Part shown: piece by piece, positions 1-13,350 of the stretch | Layout: each line of letters starts with the position of its first letter | How positions within the stretch are numbered: the stretch's first letter is position 1 | Assembly: GCA_949130495.1 (NCBI GenBank) | Contig: OX422223.1 | Coordinates: forward strand, 79,361,751-79,425,750 | From: Sambucus nigra | Lineage: Eukaryota; Streptophyta; Magnoliopsida; Dipsacales; Adoxaceae | Reading direction: 5' to 3' | Length of the DNA stretch: 64,000 nt | Program-made: the position numbers and the translations under genes | The notes under the pieces: generated by a model | Database searches by the model: none | What the model was told of the DNA's origin: nothing | Seen by the model: the letters and a program-made list of their open reading frames with translations, nothing else

Positions 1-524
1 AAGAGGGGAAAATTGCCAATATTTTATAATCAGACCATGATTCCAATAATCTTTTTTCGAATCAGGTAGATTCACAACTAGAGCCCTGTTGGCCTCTTTT
101 GTCTTCAAATAATAAATGTTCTCATCGGTGGTACCCTAGTCGTAGAAGTATAGTAACTCATTTATTTTAATGTTTGTTATGTATTTTTCATTAATGCAGC
201 ATTAATGATCCTCCAAGTGTTTGGGGGCAACTTGGGAAGAAACTACATCAAAGTATCAATAAAATTCTAGAAACAAGCGATTGGGGGGGGGGGGGGGGGG
301 GAAGTGACACTACATTCAATAATAAAGATAGTGGGTAATCAATGGCCCTTCGTTAAAGTATAGAGATCACAATGCCCAATAAACAACTCGATTTTTTCCC
401 GTAAAGGGATCCTATGGGTAGAACTAAAAATCTCTAATGAACTCTCATCCACACTATAGACCATAAGTTCAGCAAAGAAATATAAAAGAAATACAGAGAA
501 GAAGTTCTTATAGCAAAAAGGGTG
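1..524. other. unclassified AT-rich DNA
   Basis: No coding region or structural RNA is recognised. The short open frames here lack codon structure and any recognisable motif. A homopolymer G tract (283-301) sits inside and is listed separately. A short stretch near 210-265 could be the decayed tail of a retroelement reading frame, but nothing diagnostic is left. Confidence 0.5.
283..301. repeat. poly(G) tract, 19 nt
   Basis: Nineteen uninterrupted G residues, followed by AAG and then TGACACTAC. Purine runs immediately before a TG dinucleotide are typical of an LTR polypurine tract. No partner LTR was found in the window, so this is recorded only as a homopolymer. Its true length may also be affected by sequencing error. 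Confidence 0.8.
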
Positions 525-750
525 GAACACAACTCTCACGAATGTCAGAAAAGACTTGGAGAAGAAGAAAGAGATTTTAAATTACGGGTAAGGAGCGAAA
601 TGACATTCGTGAGAGTTGTGTTCGTGAGAGTTGTGTTCAACTCTCACGAATGCCATGATAGATACCTTTAATCATACTAACTCTATTATAGGCTCAGTGA
701 CATCTCCCTATTTTCATAGAGTTAGTATGATTAAAGGTATCTATCATGGC
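525..750. repeat. cluster of three perfect inverted repeats
   Basis: Three perfect inverted repeats are packed into 226 bp. Arms 525-547 and 601-623 are 23 nt with a 53-nt spacer. Arms 604-618 and 638-652 are 15 nt. Arms 652-686 and 716-750 are 35 nt with a 29-nt loop. A 15-nt unit is also duplicated in direct tandem (609-623, 624-638). The adjoining arms share bases at 604-618 and 652. Perfect 35-nt arms imply a recent or constrained origin. Possible sources are template-switch replication, a foldback element, or a small-RNA hairpin precursor. No conserved miRNA was recognised. Confidence 0.85.
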
Positions 751-1300
751 AGTTTATTACCCAACGAGTTTTATTACCGACATATCCCCGGACGCTTCGT
801 GATTTTGATCCTATTTACAAAATTGCCATTTCCCCAAGATTAAAAGTCATTTCCCCCAAAATGTAAACTTTTATAGATCGACTGATGACCAAGCACCTCA
901 AAAGGCCAAAACCATAACAAAAGGCTTACAACTAAATTTCCATGGAACCTACCAAAACCTACTAGTTAATACTCCATCCCTTCACTCCACTAACCACTGC
1001 TCACTCCAGTCAGGAATGAAGTATTTGGGGCTTTTGTTGTACCATAAAATTGGAGTATGACCTGGACCAATGAAAATGTGACACTTGGCATTATGAATTA
1101 CTCATACGGGCATTATCAGCAAATCATTATCTTGGTCGGCTCAGTATTCTCTTGCGAAGAATCCATTTTATCAATAATTTATACTATCAAGGCATACGCA
1201 TGAGATGCACGTAGGAATATGTATAGTATCTTTATATATATAAACATGGATTAAACCTCCCAACTATCTACAATTAACTAATCATTGGTTGTTATTAAGA
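751..1300. other. no gene recognised
   Basis: AT-rich sequence without an open frame of convincing length. Nothing in it could be assigned to an element family by eye. Confidence 0.5.
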
Positions 1301-1560
1301 ATGTAAAAAGGTGTACCTGCCTGACTTATAAAGGTATTCCACCTATTCTCCTTCTTACTCCCATTATAAATAGCTCACCATATCTCATAAATAGGAGATG
1401 AAGAAAATGACATTCACAAAACCCTAAAGAGATACTTGAGAGCTTGTACCCACTTCTAATACAAAGCAACACCGCAGTTGTGAATGTAGGCACCTCATTG
1501 GGCCGAATCACATTAATCTCTTGTCTCATTCTCTATCTCTCATTTTTCTCGAGCTCAAAA
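1301..1560 (+). promoter_or_regulatory. LTR-like promoter/leader stretch
   Basis: A TATA-like box (ATTATAAATAGC, about 1362-1373) is followed by a leader of the kind seen in plant Ty3/gypsy LTRs. The leader contains a segment reading about GGGCCGAATCACATTAATC and ends in a CT-rich run. No matching second LTR, primer site or polypurine tract was found. It could be a decayed solo LTR of the Tat/Retand type or an unrelated promoter. Confidence 0.28.
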
Positions 1561-2899
1561 TGTTTTCTTCTATATTTGTTAAAGTTTATTATTGGAAATT
1601 CATAGATAAGACCTATAAATAGCTTTTTACTAGTTTTAGACATTAATAGTGGCGGAGTACCGTCCTGAGTTAGTCTCACGGACAATCGATCGATGCACAT
1701 ATTAAGGATTGAATTAGAAGTACTCTTTCGTGTCGACGTGCATGATGATTATTAGATTCAAAAGGGTATCTAGGCTCATCATGATATCTAAAAGTGCTAC
1801 CCGGACCATTAAGCGCCCATTTGGTCGCCAACTTCTTCAATCTTGTCATAGAAATCGAGAAAAAGTGTTAAAAGGCACCAAATAGTAGGCGATAATCCCC
1901 ACAAACAAGAAACAAAACCAAATGATACTCAAATAAGTGCACAACATGAGAAATGGTCCATAAAATTATTTTAATATAATGATCAAATGAAGTTCAAAAT
2001 CACAAGGAATGAATAGATATTATTAATGATAAAATGAAGTTCAAATAGCATCTAATCATAATTTGAGCCAATCTAAGCCCAAAGGAATGAGTGAAAATGA
2101 AAAATATGCAATGCAATATGAAAAAGTATGATAAAAAACTATTTCTTACAAATTTTGATATTTTCAAAGAATCAAACACACATATATACATGTAAACATA
2201 AACACTTGTATTGTGATCGTGATTAGGCTATCAGTGATAAAATGGATTCTTTGCATCAATTTGCTTTGAACTAAAATTGAAGACATGGACAACATACAAA
2301 TCCACACAAATATTAATCAATTAATTATATTAGTTCAAATTTTAATTAAATCAATTAATCAATTTTTCATATCAATCACGGGATAATATGAACAAATAAT
2401 AGATAACAAAATCAAACAAATGCACATAATTGTTTCATATGAATTACATTTCAAGCTTAATTATATCATTAAATCATTATCCCTTTGAGATCTTCAAAAT
2501 GATAGATTTTAACCATGTAATATGCCTCAAATGACGTATAAGCCCTAAACTAGATTCTAAAATTAGTACTATAAAATTGAAAATCCATGTCTTGTTTTTC
2601 TTGCCTTGAATTTTTTAGCACTTGGCTTTGGCTATTTTCATCATAAATTGGCATTTTTTATGGAGGATTTCACATACATATTGGTAGACACTTATCGATG
2701 ATACTTAAATTCAAATCGATGTAATCTCACTAATAATAGTTGTAGGAGGGTACTTTAGATTATATATGGAGGCGTAACCCCTATTGAGTATGGTAATGAC
2801 AAGTTAATTGGCCAAAGCTTTGGATTAATGACATAACACATAAACATGAGTCCAATGAAGATAGCCTCAGCTTAAGATCACAAAGTCTCTCGTGTATAA
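1561..2899. other. no gene recognised
   Basis: Very AT-rich DNA. An isolated ATCGATCGAT palindrome lies near 1685. The open frames present are short and AT-driven. I see no domain, repeat array or element boundary that can be supported. Confidence 0.5.
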
Positions 2900-3640
2900 C
2901 TCAGGGAATAATAATGAACTTTAGAAGTGGCTTAGCTAGAGGGAGAGAGAAGTAAGCACCCTAGATACACCTTGGTAGGCAGGTAAAACCACGCCAAATA
3001 CCCTCAAGAATCTCTATCGAATATTGAAAGCTTTATAATAAATGACAATGGTGAGTGAGTAAACTCTCTGGTTTGCAATAACTCTCTCTGGTGTGTATTC
3101 TCTTTCGCAATAACTTCTGAACTCTCCAAAAGTCTCTCTCTTCCTCAAAGGTGGTTGGGGTCCTTAAATAGCCCCCCACACCACCTCCGAGGCAACTCAG
3201 TCATTAAAACTATGGAAGACATCCCTCATACTTTATGTCACAACACTAAATACCTGATGAACTATCTGTCTCCACGTCATAAACATTCAATGCCAAGACA
3301 TGCCTTTTTGCCTAACCACCGTGTGTCAAGGGACTGTTATCGCAGAGGTGGCTTACCAACTGCCTAACAACCCCAAATACCACGGTGGTTTACTCAAGTG
3401 CATGTCTGACATTGTTTAGATGGCTAGTGATATCACCCAGAGTAGATGTGACATTAAGTAGAGGGCTGTTTGATCCATAACTCAATGTCCGATGGAACTC
3501 CAAGCTGCTCCGCTTGAGGTTCCACGGTCAGGGTCCTTCGGTGTTTTACCAGGTGTATCTAAAATGGTCAGTTGAAGCCCCAACGGTGCCTTACTTCTCA
3601 ATCCTCCAAACCAAGTCCCTTTAAAGTTCCCACGGTGAGG
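2900..3640 (-). promoter_or_regulatory. LTR-like promoter region, minus strand
   Basis: Read on the minus strand there is a good TATA-like box (CTATTTAAGG, about 3160-3170). It is followed by a leader rich in GAGAGA that runs toward 2900. Such TATA-plus-GA-rich leaders are common in plant LTRs. GC content is higher here than on either side. Element ends, primer site and partner LTR were not found, so the call rests on composition and promoter shape only. Confidence 0.28.
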
Positions 3641-4626
3641 TCATTCGATAGAGCATGACAGCTCTCCCAGGCCCTGCCAAGCCTGGTCTCTCGCAAGTAC
3701 CGTTTGGCTTCACACTAAAACTCTTTATTATTCTCGTTACATCATTACAACCGTTATAGCTTACAGTAAATGTAACCAAAGATACAATATGACTAACACA
3801 ATAAGCTGAAGTATGAGTTGCCACGCTAAGTTGCCACGCTTGAGTTGCCTCTATTGCGTTAATTCTCAAACACTGTTGCTATTTAGGGAATTATCCCTAA
3901 TCTCAGGATTTCCTTCAATCCCCTTCTACAATAGCCTTTTTTGTTTTAAAAATGTCTCATCAATCAACTCCATTGAGTAAAAGCGTTTTTACACAAAACT
4001 CTCAAATGGTCCGTAGAAATGTTTGTTAAATCACGATATTCAATCATTACTTAAACATAAAAAAATCACGCAAGAAATATAAAAGTCTCATGTGATCAAA
4101 AGACATGTAGTGTGCATGTGTAAAGTGAAATAAATACTAAAGATCTTATCAAACTTGACTTATCATGATTCTTCATATGAATTCAAAACATATTATTGAA
4201 AACATTATCATTTCCGTATCATTGTTTTGAATCCATGTTTCAACATTTTTCTAAATAACTTCATACAATGAATCATATTTATACATATAACATAATAAAA
4301 CACTATAAAAAGAATAAACTCAAAATATATTTATTTTTAATAGGATAATATATACATATACACTATGTAAGGAATAATAATATAAGATAAATGTATGAAA
4401 TGCACAGATATATGAAAATCCTAACCAAAAGTTTGTAAAAGATCCAGATATGACAATGAAAGCACTAACGCCAAACAACCAATCCTATATGAATCAAGGA
4501 GTATTTAGGAAGGAAACTACTACCTACAAATACCTAGATCTCCTATTCATGTACCTAACTAGGTAGAGGGGGTGTTGCCTCTCCCGGATCTTTGGGAGGC
4601 ACTTACACAACATCTTTAAAGGACAA
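3641..4626. other. no gene recognised
   Basis: AT-rich sequence leading up to the left repeat of the next element. The 82-residue minus-strand frame at 3621-3869 has no family features. Confidence 0.45.
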
Positions 4627-5824
4627 TGTATGTCCCTTAAGGGTCCTAATTAATTAAACAATTCCTTAATTAATCAACAAGTTAAAACAAATAAAAAATC
4701 CTTAATAGTTTGAACCAAATTTTAATATATCGAATAAATTAATTTTATTCCAAATTGCATGCATTTGGTGATTAACAGCAAAAGCAAATATAAAAGACAA
4801 TCATACAAAGCTTACCATGATTTAGAGTAGAAATCTTTACGGTAAAAACTACTACAGCACCCAACCCATACAAAGTCCACTAGTATTAAATGTTTGAATA
4901 CATGACTTATTAAGGGATCTAACATGAATTACATATATGACAATGATTACCGCTATGATGTTGCTCCCTTATCTTCTGCATCTCTACCTCAATTGGTGAA
5001 TGATGCCCACTTGTAACCCTACATGATAACCTTATTCATTATAGATAATAACTAGGAATTTTTAAACCCAGAGTTTACTTTAGTTGCATAGATTTGAAAA
5101 GCTACTTAAAACGAAAGGACTCTTGTAAAAGGAAATTTGGGTTTTGAAAAACCTAGGCTTCGTTAATTCAAACATGTGTGTGAACACATTCAAATATTTT
5201 ATTAGGGAAAAAGATCCATTCAAACAATTTCCAAGATTAAAACCCTTGTTCGAACTAGGACTCTCTCATTCGAACGAGATATTTAAATCGAGGGACTCTC
5301 GATCGATAAGAACTTTGGTCGAGGGTCATTTTATTACGGATATGTTCCCTTCTTCAAAATAATCTTTAATTGAGTTCCTCATTTGGATACTGATTTCAAT
5401 CGAGGTCTTCTGCCTAAAAGAAGGCTCTTAATCGATACCGTTTGGATCAAGGGAGACCTCATTCGAATGAGGTCTCTCAGTAAACACCCTTGACAAAATA
5501 TATATAATAAAATATTTTAAGACTTTTTCAAAAAAAAGTTTTTATAAAAGTGCTATCACATCTCTTCCAAGCAATTAAAATAAACTACAATGAATTACAT
5601 AACTTTACAAATCGTTACCTTTAGTAAATCTCCATAACACGTTGTAGTTGCCCGATTCAGTCCAGTAATCTCAATCACGATTCTTTTGTCTCTTACCTTC
5701 ATGTGATGATGTAGCATTATAACTTAATCGAATAGATACATAGATACAATGACTCAAATATATGTTACATAGTGAAGCCAACACAAAACAAAAAACTAAA
5801 GGGAGTGTAAAACATGTTCTTACA
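4627..5824 (-). repeat. left LTR of old non-autonomous element (3' LTR)
   Basis: Diverged direct copy of the repeat at 7423-9084. It contains a cluster of TTCGAA- and TCGATCGA-type palindromes at about 5222-5475. It is shorter than its partner because of several indels. Ends are inferred from where similarity stops and from TG..CA-like termini. Confidence 0.55.
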
Positions 5825-6795
5825 AGTTTCCTTACTTGTATATTCCGGAACAAAACCAAATATGGAAAAGATCCAAAAAATGGATGGATAAAAAAATCCT
5901 ATACATCAATTTACCCAATCTAAATCCTTGAGAGACTCAATATATATGTATGACCGCGTTAATCAATGGTATCAACGTCATGAGCCATGTATGCACTGCG
6001 CACTTAAACACATACCCTCATGAATTACTAAAGATATAAGAGATGTATAAAAAAATGACGGAATTGAAAAATTTAATGCATGCACTAAACTAATACCCTT
6101 AAATATATATTCCACCTGAATACTAAAATTTCTTCCCCTTTTTGTCTCGGATTGATAAAGGAATAAATCAAAATAAAAGTTTCTCACAAATCCATTAAAT
6201 TAAGAACACATGACAGTCAATTAAACACGTGCTTAATGAGATAAGTGAATAATAAGCATGGAAATATGAACAAGATAATGCATATATTAATGAAAACAAA
6301 CATATCTATATCTCAACATGACTTGTGACATCATCAATATTATCTAACCTAAATATCCATAATAAGCACGCAAATCAGAATGTTAAAATAAAAAACATAT
6401 CATGATGTAAAACAAATGATGAATATACTGAAATCAAGGTTGTGTTATACATTATAACACCCAAAACAAATAAATACATATCCATCAACTATGAACCAAA
6501 ATAGAGTATAAGAGAATAAATAGATACACCATCATAAATCGAATCTCTCTCTGAAAAAGTACATCATCAGATACAAATAAATGATAAATTTTCCTCTGGT
6601 CATGCATTGGCTCCATTATCATCACCGACCCTAATAATCTAACTTCATATTTCCTCTCCCAATCCCTTTGCTCGCTCAGTCATCATTAGCATTGGAAGTC
6701 CTCTTGAGATGCGTAAAGATGGCCCCTCTCTAACAATGATACAAGTTGGGCTTGTATTATTTTCATCTGCTGTGCCTAAAATTGTACTATCTCGC
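5825..6795. other. non-coding internal region of old LTR element
   Basis: AT-rich internal DNA downstream (minus strand) of the gag-like frame. No polymerase, protease or integrase motif was seen in either strand. Confidence 0.45.
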
Positions 6796-7308
6796 TCACC
6801 TATCTCTAGAACAAGGTGAATTGAAAGGAAAAAGGAACTCCTTCTGATCTAGCATTGATGGTGTAAGTGAGGTAGTTCTCGGGACAAATTCCTGAGGTTT
6901 TGGGACATATATAGACTCAATGTATATGGTGCCATCCTTGTCTGAGGCTGTAGGAGGACTAACTCTAAGATCATAGGGCACATGAGCCTCATAGTGGTGA
7001 GTTATCTCATCTTTGATCCTAAAAAGATAATCCAAAGTCTGTGGAATGTGAGATGCCTCGATTGTCAGCATGATAGTGGTGACTAACATCTCGTGAGGTA
7101 GGGACATATTCAGTCGTGTGTCCCCATCATTAAAGATGGAATCTACATGCCACAAAATCATAAAAGGGAGATCGATTGTTATTCCAGTACTGGTGGAAAG
7201 AATAAACCTAATATGCTTAGGGCTATATGTACCATGGTTTCCTATTGGATGGGGATTAAAGATAACTATTTTATTCGGCGAGCGATAGTTAAAATAAAGG
7301 TGGCTACT
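6796..7308 (-). pseudogene. gag-like / plant transposon-protein fragment
   Basis: An open frame of about 170 codons runs from 7308 to a stop at 6796; the first ATG in frame is at 7161. Its residues, such as GTYSPKHIRFIL, then ITIDLPFMILWHVDSI and LPHEMLVTTIML, resemble the helical core found in plant non-autonomous retroelement proteins (the putative plant transposon protein family, PF20167). That match is from memory of the family style and was not searched. No zinc knuckle is present. The protein is short for the family, so it is probably truncated at its N-terminus. It lies between two direct repeats, which supports an element origin rather than a host gene. Confidence 0.4.
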
Positions 7309-7422
7309 CTAAGGTGACTTATGGTTTTCTAATGCAACTGTAGTAAAATGGAGAGTGTTGTAAACGAAATAGTACGAGATGAGATGGTTAGCATGCATGG
7401 GGGACTGGGGGATGGAACTATA

Positions 7423-9084
7423 GGTATATTCCTTAAGGGTGAAAATTAATCAATTAATCAACAAGTTATAAAAATATAAATCCTTTTTAATTTGATCCAA
7501 ATTTATTTTATCGAATAAATTAATTTTAGTCCAAATTGCATGCAATTGGTGATTAACAGGGGAAGAAAATATAAAGGCAATCACCCAAAGCACACTAAGA
7601 TTTAGACTGAAAACCCTTACGAAAAAACCACTATCACAACCAATACACACAATCTCCCCTAGTACCGAATGTTTGAATATTCGACTTATTAAGGACTCAT
7701 ATTTGAATTATATACATGACAACGATTACCATCACGATGCCTCTCTCTTACCTTCTTATCCTCTTTATGTACCTCTTCTCGTACTAGTGATCGCTCTAAT
7801 CTAAGAAAACTATCACACAACTTTCAAGGCCTCGGTATCCACTGATCACCATTGGTTAACGATGCCCACACATAATCCTATTTGCAAACCTTCTTGAGTG
7901 TAGAAGATCACAAGGGATTTGTAAATCTGGAGCCTATTTTTTTTGAGTAGAATTGACATGCTCTTTGAAACGTAAGGATCTTTCAAAACCAAATTAGGCT
8001 TTTGTGGGGACCAATTTTATTCTTAGCCCACAAAAACGGTTGAACTGACCCAACAAATTTAAAGAGCCACCTGACCTCATATCATGGAAATAAACTACGA
8101 GTATGTGCAGTCCACAATGCCCCCAAAACCAAGTCAATCCCTTATAATCTCGTGGAAATATTCAAGGGATTCATGGATCATTATGGGCATCGTGGAGTTA
8201 TTTTAACAACTGAAATTCTACATCTATAATTGGGTCATGTAACCAAGAATATTGAGAGATACTTAATAAAATAGTAGACCTCTCCATGGACGCATGCAAG
8301 TTGCCGAACCACTTACGTAGCTGTGTTGTGTGTGTGAATATCGGCTTTATTGCTTAATTGTGATTATTCTTCGTAAAACATCTATTGTGATATTTTTTGA
8401 TACCACAGGTTTTCAAAATATTCGACTTTGTCGATTGAAATACATGTTTGATTTTGTTTAAATAGTTTAGTAGTGAAAAAATCCATTCAAATACATTTTG
8501 CAAGATGAACACCCTCTTTCGAACTAGGGAGTCCTTGTTCGAATGATAGATTTTGATCAAGGGACTCTCGATCGATAAAAACTTTAGTCGATGGTTATTT
8601 TTAATGGTCAATGATCTGTCGTTCGAAACAGTGTTCGATTAAGGATTTCTCATTTGAAGGCTGAATTCGATCGAGTTTTCTGCTTAAAAAAATAGGCTCT
8701 CGCAAAATACCATTTTGATCGAGGGAGACCCCGTTTGAACGATGTCTCTCACTAATGACCCTTGACATTTATATAAAAAAATATTTAAAACCATTTCCAA
8801 AAATGGTTTCATAAAAGTCTTATCCTCTCACTTCCAAGCAAGTAAAATAAGCTATAAGGAATTATAAAATTATAAAATTGTTACCATTACCAAATATTCG
8901 GTATGTAATATAGTTGTTGTATTCGGTTCGATAATCTGAGTCACAATGTCTTTGAATCCTTTCTTCACGTGATGTATCATTACAACTCGATAGACTTGAT
9001 ACAAATATACAATTACCCAAAGGTTTGTTACGGAGTTAATAGAACACAAAACTAAAACCTAAAGGGAGTGTAAAACATGTGAAT
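7423..9084 (-). repeat. right LTR of old non-autonomous element (5' LTR)
   Basis: Direct partner of 4627-5824. It shows the same block order, including the palindrome-rich segment at about 8515-8745, plus extra sequence at about 7800-7900 and 8020-8400. The strong divergence and indels indicate an old insertion. Confidence 0.55.
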
Positions 9085-9153
9085 ATGATGTTTTTTCCTC
9101 TCAATCTTTCTTCTAAGATCATTACTAGGTCTACCTCTCATTGGAACCTAACG

Positions 9154-9365
9154 TTATCTTCTAATAGTAATTCCACTCCAAGGATACATGTCTTTATCTC
9201 TAGGCAATGGTAAACTTCTCCTCTCATATTGATTCATAACCAAATCAACTTGCCTCATGAGATTCCCAATCTCATTTCGAAGATCTCTCAAAGAATATCT
9301 TATTTTAATGACTCTTATGTTATCATATAATCTTCTCTTCCTAGCCAACAACCATCTACAAGTAG
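9154..9365 (-). pseudogene. unknown basic ORF fragment cut by an LTR
   Basis: On the minus strand a frame is open from the LTR edge (9365) to a stop at 9154, about 70 codons. It begins near CRWLLARKRRLYDNIR and continues with a charged helical stretch (RDLRNEIGNLMRQVD). There is no upstream start inside the fragment, and the listed start is a TTG. I do not recognise the family. It may be the end of a retroelement protein or of a host gene interrupted when the adjacent Tekay-like LTR inserted. Confidence 0.3.
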
Positions 9366-12300
9366 TGTAACGACCCGTATATTTTAATATTAAGATTAAT
9401 CAAGTCCCAATATTAAAATATACAAATTTCTATAATTTAAGATATCATTCTTAGTATTTGATAGAAATACGAGACATCTAAAACTTTTTCCAATAATAAA
9501 ATATATGAGAGATATCAATACGAATAACTTAACAAACATTAATTGCAACTACAACATCCTCTAATAGTCCAACATAACATAAAAATCCCAATAGAATATC
9601 CCAAGTACAACTGTGGAGTCACATTCATCTCATAAGTCCAAGAATTGTATCATATGAAATATATAACGAAAAGGAAACTAAGCCGAACATAAAATAAATC
9701 TCTAAAATCCAGCATGCTCTTCCAAGATCCCATACGCTCCTAACAACTAAAACCTAACCTGATATGTTAGTTAATATAATGGGTTAGGTACCACTACAAG
9801 AATACTAGGTATGCCTCCCAAAAAGGATAACATGACCCAACTAATAGTAACGAATGAAATAAATACCACTATGGAGTAATTTATATAATATTAACAATTA
9901 AAGTCAATATCTTTATCAATTTTCTCTGAATAATATAACATGTTCAACTATATGAATAATAACAGGGGTTATCAATGTTTCATAATATCAAGAGTATAAA
10001 GATCTGTCCAATTACTAAACGGGTATAATAACTATCCATAGAGTATTGAGTCCATCACGTCTATCTACTCATTGATAAATATTAATGATATCTCTTCATA
10101 AAGGAAGATCTCAACAACTATCGATTTATCAATCAATACAAAATAACCCATAACATTCAACTCAAACTATCGATAAGACTTTTAACCACCTTACAGTTTC
10201 AGGTTCTTTTAATTTAATCATTCACTTTCTTAAAATCACATAGATTCATTTTTCATGTGTATTCTAGTCAAGTGGCGTTATCAATGTCACATTTAAAGAA
10301 ACATTAACCACTTATCTCTTTCTTATCTCATGTATGCAATCTTTATTTCGTTAACTTCATTCTAATTATCTGGCCTCCCTCACAACCCTAAATATCACTA
10401 TACATTCAATTAACTCATTGGTTTAATAAATTAAAAAACCCTTTTCCCAGGATATCTCAAGAGACACACAGTACACCCATACAAAATTGTCATGAAAACT
10501 ATAGCCACTATTTTTATAATATCGGAGAAACCTTCGCCCCATGCTACGTAGTGCCTGATTTCCACCACACCTTGTGGTGCACAAATATCCATATCAAACA
10601 ACACTCCTCAAGTATGCAAGCATAAAAGTACACATTCTCAATCCATAAGCAAAAATTACATTCATTAATTTTCTACTGAAATTTTAAAACATCGTAACCC
10701 CCAACTTCCAACCTTCTTTAGACACCATTTGAGGGACATCTCATAAATAAAATCCAAATAAGGAACCCCCTAATACACTTCTGTATATATTAGGAAGTTA
10801 TTTAAACCAAACAACTTCCAAACCATCATTATAAATATCAAGGAACCTAATTCAAATCATTAATCACATATTATGTAAAACCCATAATGAATTCATTTCA
10901 TTACGATTTCCCTTATTTACTCCCAAGTCACTTTACAAATTTCCTAAACAATCTCGTAATCCATAACTAAAATGTACTCACAAATTACACATCCCAATAA
11001 TCACTTACCTAATACTTATAATCTTAATCACTAAAATGCCTTACTTGACGTACCTATCATAACTCCAAACCTCTACCTTCTCTAGAATCCTTGCATGGGA
11101 CATCTCATAAATTTAATTTAGATAAGGAATCAACCGATACAATTTTTTTTGGATTAGGTAGCTGTCGATAGTGGACAGGCACTGAACCTTATCTTTTCTA
11201 CCCATTACCATAACTTCATTTAATTTGATGCGCACAATTCATATGAAACCCATAGCCCACTTTATGATTAGCAATGCACCTAATTTCATAGCCTAATCGT
11301 AGAAAACTTATTGGACTCCCAAGAATCTGAATCACTTTTAAATCCCACACTCACCTCAATTATACCTTTCTCTCAACATCATTTATCCTAAGAATCCTTA
11401 TAAATATTTTTGCATTAAATTATCAACTCAACACTTTATGCTAAAATAAGTGTCCTCAAACATCATCCTCTTCATTCATTTCAAACCCTACATGTATATA
11501 TCCTATGTATTACAACCCCAGATTCAACAATACATAACCCCAAGTGATATAACTCCCATAGACAACCATCGTAAACCAACATCATCCACCGCCTATTCAA
11601 TAACGTACATACAACAATATAATTCATAACCATAACCATTATTATCAAGTGGACAAAATGTCACCAATAAAAATTATCATTCAACAAACATAGGTCCTAT
11701 TAACAAATTAGAATGACAACATATCAACACATAACCTCTATTCAATAATCCCAAATATCTCAATTTTCACAATATTACATGTAAATACTCATATATCACT
11801 CAAAAGCAATAAAAACCATTATAAACCCTACAAGAAAAGTAAATAATTACATCATATATTCTTCAATATCCACAATTTATCAATACCCAAGTTCCAGCAC
11901 TATCAATGTAGGGCTAAAACAGTAATCTTCTCGATAAAGACATATACAACTCCTAATCTCAAATACTATTTTCTACTATTTCCATCATTTATTATTAGAG
12001 ATTTAGGGTCTAGTCCCATTTGTAAATTTTTGGTTGGCTCCCATTCCATGCATTTTTTAAATTTTACTGAGTACCATAACCATTCAAAACCACCCCATAA
12101 CCACCTGAAAATGCCTCATAACTGCCTCTAACCTCCCATCTTCATTTCCTCAGAGATTTACATGTGTCCCATTTTTATTAAAATAGGACCAGCAACTTAA
12201 AAATAATAACATGGGATTTATTCCAAACGTATTTTTAAAAATAGGACCAAATACTTGTACTCCCATTTAATATTGCCAATTTCCATGCGGATATCTCAAA

Positions 12301-13269
12301 TCCCAAGGGTACAATCACGATTTCATACATAAATTATTTATACGCAATTCACGCGGGGTTCATAATATTTTCCAATAATTAAATATCACAAAACAAGTAT
12401 ACTCATAACTCCTTTTTCAATTCTCAAGTTTATAAGGCAAATAAGCAATTTCTTTTCCATTTAACATGTTAATTTTCTCATTTATACAACGATTGCATTA
12501 TTTACTCATGTAAGCATTTTCTAGGAATTTTCATTATTTAAGGGGCTTCCCAAGTTTTAATAGTAAGTAATATTATTTGGAAAATAATTAGGTGTATCAT
12601 TCCCTTAATTAAACCTGTAATTTCTTTTATTTAACAATAAAAAAATGTTTAGGAAATATCTAAGTCATAAAGCACTAAAGGGGAGAAGTAAAGTATTCAT
12701 GCCTTTCACTATTTGAATCTGACTTGAGTTCCTTTATTTCTTAAAAACTCTGAGCAAGTTTTCTCTTGGAGCACTCCCGAATTCAAAACTTAAGGTCCTG
12801 AAATGGAGGTTTGAAGGTGGTGTTTTAATGGGATATAGAATTTGGTTTGGGTACTAAAGGTGCACATGAAAAATATTAAAATCTCAGAACAAAAAGAGGT
12901 TTAGAAACCCTATCGCATATGCACCGCCTCTATATCATTCCCATGACCACTATTGCGGCCCCTTCCTTGGAATAATCTCATCTCCTCCTTCCTTTTCCAT
13001 TTTCACTTCTCTTCTCCTTCCATTTTCTCTCCTCGTTAGTTTTTCTTCTTACCTAAAATTTATCCACACCATACCTTATAACTTTATTCTGCCAAAATTT
13101 TCTTGGTCACCAAGACGAACTAAAATACCCTTATGCTCCTACGATTTTAACTAAAATACCACTATGTAGCCGAATTATATAACAGCCAATTAATTTACAC
13201 TAAATTATTGAAAATTCGATAAATTTAATATTTATTATTTTAATTAAATTTCTCTCATCATAATCAACC

Positions 13270-13350
<81 letters not shown>

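Larger units (their letters stand above)
4627..9084 (-). mobile_element. old non-autonomous LTR element
   Basis: Two long diverged direct repeats (about 4627-5824 and 7423-9084) flank about 1.6 kb of unique DNA. They share many blocks in the same order, for example AAATTGCATGCA followed by TTGGTGATTAACAG, and GGGAGTGTAAAACATGT near their right ends. The internal part carries a minus-strand open frame of gag-like or plant-transposon-protein character and no polymerase. Read on the minus strand, the left repeat begins TGTAAG, as other LTRs here do. Primer site and TSD are not visible, so boundaries are approximate. Confidence 0.6.
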
